Assembly: GCA_018105865.1 (NCBI GenBank)
Contig: CM030867.1
Span: forward strand, 4,839,869-4,903,868
From: Metaphire vulgaris
Lineage: Eukaryota > Annelida > Clitellata > Crassiclitellata > Megascolecidae
Length of the DNA stretch: 64,000 bases
Reading direction: 5' to 3'
The position numbers and the translations under genes were made by a program. Below are positions 22,429-32,616 of this stretch, one piece after another. Below the pieces are notes generated by a model. It searched no databases. It was not told where the DNA came from and saw nothing but the letters and a program-made list of their open reading frames with translations. How positions within the stretch are numbered: the first letter of the stretch is position 1; each line of letters starts with the position of its first letter.

Positions 22429-22990
22429 GTAAGGGAAGGTCTTTTCATTTTTTAAATTTTATGGAAGTGATATGATTGCAGAGCATTTCTTTTACTCTTG
22501 ATTTGACACTGTTGTTAAGTCTGATCTCTTAGTCTTTTAACAATATGAGTAAAGCAATTCTTGTACATGCGGCAGTAGTATTGTCTTTATTAGTATAGTA
22601 TTGGATGTCTCTAGAGTTGCAGTTAGTAGCTAATAAACTTAGATATTAAATATCCCTGTTAGTGAATAGTAAAGCTGTCATGTCTCTCAGTGTGCTATAT
22701 GCATTTATGGCAACTGGCTGATAGTGATCCAAGACAGATCTTGGCTGAAGGGGAAGTGTCTAAAGTGGAAAAGTAACCCTCTTGATTAACTAAACACTGG
22801 AGTGTTGGACTTTACCAAGCAGAAAACACATAGAGTCCACCAATGTCACCTTCAAGCTCTGTGGATGTTGGTCAGTAAATGTAACACCCCCAAGAGAATG
22901 AGGGAACAAAATATAATGGCAAACCATTAGAGAAGGCAATGGGAAGCCACTAAAATTGGCTTATTTTGAGTAGAGATGATAGTTGTAGCA
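22429..22990. other. Intron, unassigned; possible SINE around 22830-22990
   Basis: No frame. 22915-22960 (AATGGCAAACCATTAGAGAAG and onward to GGGAAGCCACT) looks like the body of a dispersed repeat, but no promoter boxes or tail are clear. Confidence 0.3.
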
Positions 22991-22992
22991 TA

Positions 22993-23068
22993 CAGGGTGG
23001 CACAAAAAAACCGGACTATATTAAATGCAAACCTAAATGTGACTAGTCTGGTTTTTTGTGCCACCCTG
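22993..23068. mobile_element. 76-bp mariner-type MITE
   Basis: Nearly the whole element is inverted repeat: CAGGGTGGCACAAAAAAACC at the left and GGTTTTTTGTGCCACCCTG at the right, flanked by TA on both sides (22991-22992, 23069-23070). The TA target and end sequence are typical of Tc1/mariner. Confidence 0.88.
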
Positions 23069-23246
23069 TAGATTTCAAAAATCATTTGTTGGCAAAATTT
23101 AGCTCTGAAAAAACCCTCAAAATGTCACTATAACTGGGAATAAGACATAACCTCTAAGGCCACCAAGTGAAAGCCCTGCAAGCCAGCAGTAAAAATTAAT
23201 TTGGCAACATGAAATTTACAATCGATGCTCATGTGAAGGAATTGAC

Positions 23247-23335
23247 AGTAAAATCTTGAGAATAATGCTCACTTTTTCACCCAGAATTTTTCATAAAGGG
23301 GTTATCTATAAAATAGCATAATATCGAAATTGATG
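23247..23335. mobile_element. Remnant of a TA-type MITE family
   Basis: AAAATCTTGAGAATAATGC and the following ~50 bp recur in similar form at 41398-41460 (AAAATCTTGAGTATAATGC). Inverted ends are not both visible. Confidence 0.4.
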
Positions 23336-23565
23336 TCTGAACTGATCTCTAAACTTGGTCTTCATATCTCATGTTCAAAAACGAAAGTGCAGCACTTCGG
23401 TTTTGGTCCTTCCAGTTCACCAATGTACCTGGGGTGCAAAACTGTGGAATCAGTCGAAGGCTTCTGCTATCTAGTTTCCAATATACTAAGCATGGCCAAC
23501 TCATGTGAAGAATCCATCAAACACATGGGAATTGCTTACACTGCTCTACAGGCTGACCCTTGACT
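23324..23565 (+). mobile_element. LINE reverse transcriptase fragment
   Basis: Encodes LGLHISCSKTKVQHFGFG, VESVEGFCYLVSNI and IKHMGIAYTAL. This corresponds to the RT thumb region of Nimb/RTE-like LINEs that read SWSKTKVQ...VESVxEFCYLGS. Truncated on both sides. Confidence 0.6.
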
Positions 23566-24044
23566 GGATCGACTTGGCCTTCGCACGACCGCAACAGAGC
23601 CCAATTCGACCGATGAGAGGACAGCCTTCGTGGAGTGCTTGCCTCACGCGATTCCTATGTCGCCCTTTCCGCAGTATTACCTCCCTCCTCGACTACCCGC
23701 AGAAGGATCACCCGCCGGTATGCACATTCCTTGGAACGTGACCTCACCCAGTGACTATTAACCCTCTTTGCATGACACTGAACTCTCATAAAGAGCCCGA
23801 TGCAAAGAAAGCTACCCACATAATTACTAGCGAACTACTTGATCATTTCACTCACTTCCCCCGTGTTTAAGGCGCTTTCAATAAACTGATTATAACTGAA
23901 AGAAGTGTTTGTCGTCTATTCACAAGCAAGCCGCCCAAATACCAGAGCAGGACCTAATATTGCGTTTCGGACATCTTTTCATTTCCCTATTACTTTGGAC
24001 ATATGCCGAGGAGGTCACGTGTTGGACACCTGGTCTATAAGCAG
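23566..24044. other. GC-richer unassigned segment, LTR-like features
   Basis: Has a polyadenylation-like CAATAAACTG at 23880 followed by a CA/GC-rich 3' part ending near 24030, as seen in some LTRs. No second LTR, primer site or gag/pol was found. Not classifiable. Confidence 0.25.
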
Positions 24045-25085
24045 TTAACCTTTTAAAGGGGGAATTAAATTTTTAAAGTCATCCCCCCACAGGGTAATTA
24101 ATTTTTGGAAAAGGCGTTCATATGAAAACGTGAACATATACGTTATAAACTTACTATATTTCAGGCTATATATAAGCTAGAAAGATGCGGTTTGCATAGT
24201 TGTTGAGCATTTTTATTGCTCTTTCTATCCATCCATGCCAAAAGAAAAAAGTTGGGGGTAGGAACCACTCTACACCCTAAAATCGGACCCCTCCCCAACA
24301 TTTTTTCAAATTTTGATAAAAGGTCAATAGCAAAACGTCTTCAGCGGTAAACCCCCAAATGTGAGCGATAGGGTTCTAGAGGAGTGTAATTGGAACAGAA
24401 TGGTGCAAAAATTTTGAAGATCGGACCATATTTGGGGTAATTATGAAGTTTCATACCCAAGTGCCAATTGCTGGCCGAAATGACAATTACGCGAACGGAT
24501 TTTCAATGTGAAAAACCGAACAACTCAGTATATTTCAGGCTATATAGAAGCTAGAAAGATGAGGTTTACACCATTATTGAGCATTTTTATTGGTCTTTCG
24601 AACCATCCGTGCAAGAAAAAATTTGGGGGTAGGGTCCACTCTACACCCCAAAATCGGACGCTCTCCAAGGAAAAATTTTAAAGCTCAATAAAACAAAATT
24701 TCAGCAGTGACCCTCCAACTGTGGGTGAGAGAGTTTTAGAGGAGTGTAATTGGAACAGAATAGTGCAAAAATTTTGAAGATCGGACCATATTTGGCGTAG
24801 TTATGATTTTTATAGCTCCGGATTTGAGAATTTTTCTATGCATTTCCCAGCCTTGGTCGTTTCACAGCCATTATGCTTTGCTTATATAGGCAACAATATC
24901 GAAAACGGTGATGCCGCCTATCGAATGGATGGTAACTGAATCAATTGGCGCGTTGGATAGATGTAAAAATCTTATGTCTGCGGTACACACATGCTTATCT
25001 AGCGCGCCGTTTATAAACAGCGTTCCCCTGTAAGCTATGCTTTTCCGCCGCCGTTTATAAACGGCGAACCCCTGGAAGAGGTTAA
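24045..25085 (-). mobile_element. piggyBac-like dimeric MITE, copy 5
   Basis: 1041 bp including perfect TTAA on both sides. Ends are CCTTTTAAAGGGGG and CCCCTGGAAGAGG. Palindromes have a TTTATAAA core: 25049-25066 is perfect (18 bp) and 25005-25022 has one mismatch. The internal dimer is well preserved. Confidence 0.9.
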
Positions 25086-25597
25086 GCATGCTCTTTGCAT
25101 GATCAGCCAATTGGGTATAGAGAGTTGGCCCATTTTGTGCAAGTTTCCACAAATTCAAAGATTATAGATTATGAAAACTTAAAAGCACCCACTTGACAGT
25201 CTACAAAACTTAAAAAGCCATTAAGTGATAATGATCTATTTTCATGACTAATTGTTATTTTCATTTAGAATTAGCTGTGATAGAATCAGGAAAAATATGT
25301 GAAGTGATTAATTAGTATTAGATAGTTTGCTGATTAATTAGAATTAGAAATTAAATTGCCCATCACTTTCAAGCAATCTTTCTTATTCCACATCAGTATG
25401 TTATTTATGCTGTATTGTAATTTATCTGTATTTTAATTTATTTATGCTGCACGCTTGTAATTTGTCCATAGTTCTCTTAAAAATAGGACATATTTTGAAA
25501 ACTAGCTGTGCAGATGCATTATTTTGTGCTTGTGGCCACCATTGTAGCAGTATGCCTTGTTTTATATGTGCTTTATGCTTTAAATGGGTTATTATAG
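25086..25597. other. AT-rich intron
   Basis: No transposon ends or frames recognised before the exon at 25598. Confidence 0.5.
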
Positions 25598-25675
25598 GAA
25601 GTTGTGCCACTTGGATCTTTGCCTCTGTTGTTGCAAGAAGCTGCTATAATTGAGGATCTTCTTTATTGCTGTGAG
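25598..25675 (+). CDS. TUBGCP2: GCP2 exon followed by a GC donor
   Basis: 78 bp, 26 codons, phase 0 at both ends, with a ttatag acceptor. The translation includes PLLLQEAAIIEDLLYCCE and aligns with the LPLxxQExAxxEDLLY block. The exon ends GAG followed by gcaagt, a textbook GC-AG donor context. The alternative GT three bases earlier would shift the frame into a stop in the next exon, so the GC donor is preferred. Confidence 0.9.
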
Positions 25676-25774
25676 GCAAGTAATAATTCTTGTTCATATA
25701 TGTTTTTATGTGGTGTTGTGATATTGATATCATTTTGACTTGTGATGGAGACCAAAACGTAATGTAAATATTTA

Positions 25775-28700
25775 TTTGTGTTGGAATTTGATAGTATTTC
25801 CGCTTTCCTCATTCGTGATCATATACAAATTAGCAACTCCTCATCAATGAATTTCTCCTTATTTCAATGCTCATCAGTCACTCTAAAACTCCCGTACGCG
25901 AAATCATTTTCAATGTTTACCGTCCTCCATTATCATAAAAAAATTCAACTCCTTTTGGAAAATTCCTTGATGAATTCACTACCGAGGCTTGTAATTTGTC
26001 CATAGTTCTTTAAGACTTTCGAGGCTCAGCAGCAACAACTCCACTTGGATTCTTAATAACTGGAGATTTTAACCTACATTTTGACAAGAACAATGACCCA
26101 AATTCTACTCAATTCAAACAGCTCCTAACACAAGCAAACCTTACACAGCACATTTCCTTTCCAACTCACACTTTTGGCCTCACCTTAGACCTATTAATCA
26201 CCCCATCTTCTTCATCACTATCTCCTTGTTCATCAGTCAGTCTATGCTCTCCATCGGATTATTTCCTCATCTTCACTACCCTAAACGTCTGCTCACTACC
26301 CCTCCACCTCGTGGTACCTACTCATTCCGTAGTCTCAATAAAATTGACATATCCACCTTTTGTGAAGACATTGAATCATCTGACCTCACCATCAAACCTC
26401 CAAGCACCCTACAATCAGTAATTGGCAAATATAATTCTGTCCTATCTGCCCTACTCGACAAACATGCTCCCATAATCACACGGCCACTATCATCTCACGG
26501 TAACAACCATTGGTACAATTCCTTCATCCATTCTTTTAAGTCATTTCAAAGACATCTAGAAAGAATTTACAACCGAACACATTCTGCTATTGACCTTAAA
26601 AACCTCTGTTCCCGCAACAAATCGCTACCTCAACCTTCTCATATCTGCCAAAAAAAATATTCTAACTTAATTGCATTTAACAGCTCTAATCCTCGCAAAC
26701 TCTGGAACACTGTGAACAGTGGCGTAGCATGCACTTGTGCCGCCCATGGCTCCTGGGAAAAATGCCGCCCCAATTTGATCTTACTATAGCTGACAAGCAA
26801 ATAAAGGTCGTCGCCACTGATTTTGCCATTTTGCCGCCTCTTCGCTAAACCTCCTAGACACAACCCGACAAGCAAGCAAAAACAAAAGTTGGTCGTCGTC
26901 ACTGAATTTGAATTTGCCGCCCCTTCTACATTTTGCCGCCCCCTTTGCCTTCGCCAAAATCTCCTCAACAACCCTACAAACGCAAAAAAGGTCGCTTCCA
27001 AAATTTGCCGCCCCATCATGTGTGCCGCCCATGGCTAGAGCCATAGTACCCATTGGGATGCTACGCCTCTGACTGTGAATTGTCTATTCCATCGCAGTAA
27101 AGCAAAGCCCCTTCCTCAATCCATCTCGCAACTTGCTGAATCATTTGCTAATTTTTTTCTGGAAAAACCTCTAAGATCCGCACCAATCTAAAATCTACCA
27201 TGACCAATCAAACTGCCTCTCCACATCACCCATCACCACCAGAAGCTCCTTCCAATTTTTCCTGCTTCACTCCTGCGACTGAGGAAGAAATATCTAAACT
27301 CCTACAGTCCTTTCCAAACAAGCAATGCAGTCTTGATCCAATACCAACCTCTCTTCTCAAACAGTGTGCCTCTGCTCTAGTACCAACTATAACAAAAATT
27401 ATCAATTTATCTCTTTCCACAGGCACATTCCCATCCTCATTTAAAAATTCCCTCGTAACTCCACTTCATAAAAAATCAAACCTTGACAGAGAGGATCTCA
27501 ACAACTATCGCCCCATTTCAAACCTGTCTGTCCTCTCCAAACTCATAGAGAAAATCGTTCTTTCCAGACTGACTGAGCATTTGTCAAAAAAACTCCTTAT
27601 ACAACACTCACGAATCCGCTTATACAAAACACCATTCAACAGAAACTGTCCTCGCATACATTTATAACAAACTCCTCACTGCCATTGGATTACAACGAGT
27701 TACTGGTCTCTGTCTTCTTGATCTTTCTGCTGCCTTTGATACAATAAATCACAAAATCCTCCTGAAACGCCTTTCCCTCTGGTTTGGAATATCTTCTGTA
27801 GCTCACGGCTAGTTCCAATCTTGTCTCCAATCTTTATCCTTTCACGTTTCATGCCTGACCTATACTATGGAGTACCACAAGGATCTGTCCTTGGACCGGT
27901 TTTGTTCAGTCTCTACACTACCCCACTGTCATCCTTAATCAACTCTCTCAAATTGAATCATCAACTCTATGCAGACGACACTCAATTATTTATTTCCTTT
28001 ACTCCATCTTCCTTTAAAGCATCAATCTCCGAACTAGAATCAGCATTTTCGTCAATCTCATCGTGGATGTCAACTAATCTCCTTGCCCTCAATCCTTCCA
28101 AAACAGAATTTCTCTTAATTGGACTGCCACAACAACTGAAAAAAATTGAAAGTCCCACACTGATTTTAGCCCCAGATACAATAATAACCCCTGTTCCAAA
28201 CGCAAAAAATCTTGGATTTACTTTTGACTCACATATCCCAACTATCAAAACCCTGTTGTGCTCACATTCGCGATCTACGTAGCCTTCGTCCTTATCTTGA
28301 TATTAAAACTGCTTCCACTATTGCCACTTCAATAGTTCACTAAGTTAGACTACTGCAACTCACTGTTTCACAATCTTCCAAAGGCTTCCATATGTGAACT
28401 CCAATCGATTCAAAATGCCTTAGCTCGTGCAGTAACTAAATTACCTAAATTCTGCCACATTACACCATTAGTCAAATCTCTCTATTACTTAAATCTCTCC
28501 ACTGGCTCAAAATAGCAGAACGCATTGAATATCAAATAATATCGATGACTTATAACTCATTTCATACATCAAAACCAGTCTATCTAAGAAATCTGATAAT
28601 TCCAGAACAACCTCGATCTACTAGATCTTCTTCTCGTGTAACTCTCCTTCGACCTCTGAATCAATCATCTCTAAAAATTTGCAATCGTGCTTTTTCATAC

Positions 28701-29040
28701 GCTGCACCAGAGCTTTGGAACTCAATTCCAATATCCCTCCGCTGTCTACATCAAAGCCAAATAACAAACTCTGAGTCACAATTTTTCCCCTTCTTGCAAC
28801 ATCTCCTCATGTTTTTCTTTCTAAACTAAAATCATTTCTCTTTAAAAAATCATTTCCTCCATAGCTGCAACGTCCCACCCACTCACCCTTTTGATTAAAT
28901 GACCCGGCATGAATGACCCCACCTTTGGCTATAGCTACTTCATTTTGAGATTAAGTGCATAGGAATAAGGAGCTACTTCGGTGCTTCTTTTTAAAGTGCT
29001 ATAGAAGTTAACGAGATTTTACTTACTTACTTTTACTTAT
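25775..29040 (+). mobile_element. L2-like LINE, endonuclease and RT, broken
   Basis: Endonuclease blocks FNVYRPP (near 25915, damaged) and ITGDFNLHFDKNND (26058) precede RT blocks [47 protein letters not shown] and [16 protein letters not shown]-terminal AFSYAAPELWNSIPISLR completes the order. It ends with a 3' region (GTGCTATAGAAG) and ACTT repeats at 29020-29040. Many frameshifts. A 355-bp hAT MITE sits at 26717-27071. Confidence 0.87.
26717..27071. mobile_element. 355-bp hAT-type MITE
   Basis: Ends CAGTGGCGTAGCATG and CATTGGGATGCTACGCCTCTG-type inverse match, flanked by the exact 8-bp duplication ACTGTGAA (26709-26716, 27072-27079). The interior repeats TTTGCCGCCCC several times. Removing it rejoins the L2 frame at LWNTVN. 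Confidence 0.87.
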
Positions 29041-29442
29041 TTAGTAGTTTAATTCTGTACCAGTGATCTATATGGGCCATGGGCCAAATGATCTCCAAAG
29101 TGTTTTAAATTGTTAGAGTCTTCCCCATATGAATTTTTTGACACATGCTTTTACTGAATATGCCAGTTTTCATGTGCATTTTGTATTAGGATTATAAGTT
29201 CTGCGGAGAAATAGAAAAGGCAGAGAGAATATGTACATCACTGGAAGTGGGAGATTCAAACACAAAAGTATGAAAAGAAAGAAGGGGAATGGCAGTTGAG
29301 CCATATGGACTGGGGAAATGAACAAACGGGGCAAAAGTTGGGCTGATTGGTGCGAGGAAAATGAATTGATAATCACAAACACCTGGTTCGACAATCATAT
29401 GAGAAGAATGAGGACTTGGAAGAACCCAAGAAATACAATCAA

Positions 29443-30521
29443 TCAATCAATCAATCAATAAACTTCTATGGCGCCACTATCATAATGCCCAGGGCATCAG
29501 CCGATGGCGCACCAAATCCAAATAGAATTAGAGCCAGGTCAATCCGGAAGGTCAGTCAGAACAGCGGGGGAGCAATCTAAAGGGGATAAGCCAAGTCAAA
29601 CAGGTAAGTTTTAAGACCAGATCTAAAAGATGATAAATTTTTAGTTTTGCGAAGTGATATTGGTAATGAATTCCAAAGCTTAGGGCCACACACTGAGAAA
29701 CAACTAGTGCCAATGACAGTGCGAGAATAAGGAACAACAAATGAAAGTCCTGCCGAATACCTAGTTGACTGAATAGTAGGTCGAGGGATTAGTCGCATCT
29801 TAAGGTAATAGGGTTCATTATATAATATGGTTTTAAATACCAAAAGACAAATTTTATAATTAATTCGGTATTTGATAGGAAGCCAATGTAGGGACTGTCT
29901 AGCTGGAGTAATATGTTCAAATCTTGGAGTTTTGGATATTACTCTAACTAAGGAATTTTGTACTCTCTGGAGTTTCTGCATATTTGAATTTGTGATGCGA
30001 AAAGCAGGGAATTGCAATAATCGAGGCGACTAGATACCAATGCATTGGCTAACTGAATAAGAACAGGCTTAGGGAGGAGATGTCTGATGCGATAGATGTC
30101 CCGAATGTGATAATGAGAAATTTTGCAGACTGAATTTATGTGACTAGTAAAAGAGAGGGAAGAGTCAAATATCACACCAAGGTTGCGAGCAGAAGTACTT
30201 CTAGGGACAACAGTGGAATCTCCTAATACTACGGATTTCAGAGATTCAAATTTAGACAATTGAGCTGGAGTACCTAATAGCAAGAACTCAGTTTTTGATG
30301 AATTCAAAAGAAGCTTATTTGAATCCATCCATGACTGAATATTAGTAAAGACAGTGGATAGAGTCTTAAGAGAAGAGTTTGAAGAAGATTGATCAAAAGA
30401 GATGAGAATTTGAGTATCATCAGCATAAAGATGATATGCCACTTGATGTTCATCAAGAATTGAACCCAAGGGGGTTGTATAGAGAGTAAATAACAGAGGA
30501 CCAAGAACCGAGCCAGTAAGG
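29443..30521 (-). mobile_element. L2-like LINE 3' fragment inside the RTE
   Basis: The minus strand gives [74 protein letters not shown] and FSVCGPKLWNSLPISLRK. It ends in a GGCGCCATAGAAG tail and ATTG repeats at 29437-29460. The short AATCAA on both sides (29437-29442, 30522-30527) is the likely duplication. Its placement splits the RTE block NTIN/QIDYL. Confidence 0.87.
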
Positions 30522-30824
30522 AATCAAATTGATTACTTATCAATTAATAACAGATTCAGATATGCAGTGAAACAGTCAAAAGCGCCTCTAGGAGCAGACT
30601 GCGACCGTGATCACACACCAGTGATTGCCAACGTTTTCAAAAAATTCAAGAAAGTTCAAAAAAGTCAAATAGGGGAACAGTATGACTGGAAAGCAATGAC
30701 ACAAAGAAAGACGAAGAATATAAATTTAAGCTTTAAAACAAGTTCCAAGTATTATAGGGAAACGAAGACATGGAGACTTTAAAGCAGCAATACTAGAGAC
30801 TACACAAGAAATGTTACCTAGAAA

Positions 30825-32353
30825 CAGTGTTCCTTCTAAGCTACACAATCGTGCGCTGGTGCACGGGATTTTTGATCGTGGCGCACAGGTTTTATTCTGT
30901 GGCGCACAAGTGCGCATTGCTACCGTGACAATTTCCGGCAATCGGCGGTAAATGAGTTTAGTAGTTAGTTAATTGATGCGCTAAAAGTCCTAAACTACTA
31001 CCAAGGCACTATATACATTTATAAATTTACTTACTTACTTAGTCTTCGGTTGGATATCGTTGTTCACGTGACTGTTAACCTCGTCTGAGACCGAGAGTAG
31101 CCTAATAACTTCCGTGTCTTTCATTTAAAAAATAGTAGTGTATCAGTTTTTCGCACTGAATATTTATGAGAAATTTAGCCACATAGAAATGTCGAAGCGA
31201 AAGTTAGAAATCAGTTCTAGCCTGGAAAAGAAATGGAGCTTCAAAGACAAATGGCTGACGCAAGTTGTTACGGTTACCGATACCCATCGTGCACATGGTC
31301 GTGAAAATGTGAGACTTGGTGATATATTTAGGCCTACCTTTGACGAAGCATGCCACATCACTTGTACCGTTTGCGGGAAAGCCAAAGCCGGTGTCGTATA
31401 AAAGTGGAATGATTATAGAAGATTGACTACCTCAAGCGTCATTTGAGCCACAAAACCCATGTCGAATATGTGACAAGGCTAGGGACTTCGTCTAACGGTA
31501 TTCTTTAAGCAGGGCCATTTTAAGACATAAGCATGGTAGGCACGTGCCTAGGGCCCTGCGATATATGAGGGGCCCCTGCGTGGGTCAAAGAAAAAGTTTG
31601 TTTGCTGCCTGATTTTATATTTTTTGAATCTTGAAAAGATTTTTTGAATCTTGAAAAGTTGACGAGCTCAAGAAACCTTTTTGCTGCTTAAAAGTCAGAC
31701 GAGCAAAAAAGCGTATTCAGTGTCTTTTTGCTGAAAACTTTTCACAAAATGCCTAGGAACCCAAATTTCTTAAAACAACACTGTTCTTATGAGTTGTTTA
31801 TTAGAATGCAATAATCAACAAGCTTCGATCATAGCATTCGGGGGGCACTGTTCACTACAGTAATGAAGTTGAAGAGATAATTTCATTGTACGATTCACGA
31901 GTTAACACGACATCGATTCTTCGTTTCATTCAGAAAGTTTGTGACCACATGGACCAAAGATTCCCAGGAGAGTTACTCGACTGGTCAATTTGTGATAAGG
32001 ACTCTTTTCCAACACAGTTGAACCAAAGTAATTTATCTTATAGACATGAACAACTAATTAGACTCTCAAAGATATATAGTCTCCTATTAAACAAAAGCAA
32101 AATTAAATTTGGGAAACAGATTTGCAAGCAATACACAGACTTTAAATGTAGACTACCAATATGAGAAGATTAGATCATGATCGGTAGAAACATTTCAAGA
32201 AATGATCAAATTTTGTCAAAAAATAACATTTATTCGAAAAAGCTTTTAAAATTTTAACCATTATGACTGCTCACGACTAATCGATCCAGAAAAATTCCTG
32301 CTCACAGGACAACAATTTTGCTCACACGGACTCAAACCTTAGAGGGAACACTG
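30825..32353. mobile_element. hAT transposon remnant inside the RTE
   Basis: 1529 bp with ends CAGTGTTCCTTCTAAG and CTTAGAGGGAACACTG and the exact 8-bp duplication CCTAGAAA (30817-30824, 32354-32361). Subterminal GTGCGC-rich motifs are typical. Short + strand frames at 31189-31401 (MSKRKLEISSSLEKKWSFKD, VCGKAKAGVV) may be the transposase N-terminus with a Cys pair. The rest is decayed. Confidence 0.92.
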
Positions 32354-32616
32354 CCTAGAAAGCAAAAAAATACAAGCAGAAATGGATGAAACAGGAAATC
32401 CTAGATAAAATGGAAGAAAGAAGTAAACTAAGAACAAAGATGAAACAAAGTACAGACAACTCAATGAGAAAATAAAAGAGAAATGTATGAAGGCAAAAAG
32501 AAGAATGGCTAAGCCAACTATGCAAAGAAATAGAAACACAGAGGAATAAAGAGAAAATGTACAAGATAAAAAATTATCAGGAAAAAATAGACCACATACA
32601 GGTAGCACAATAATAA

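Noticed and set aside
29170..29446. Minus-strand frames of 74 and 84 codons
   Set aside because: They are the reverse side of the RTE endonuclease fragment on the + strand.
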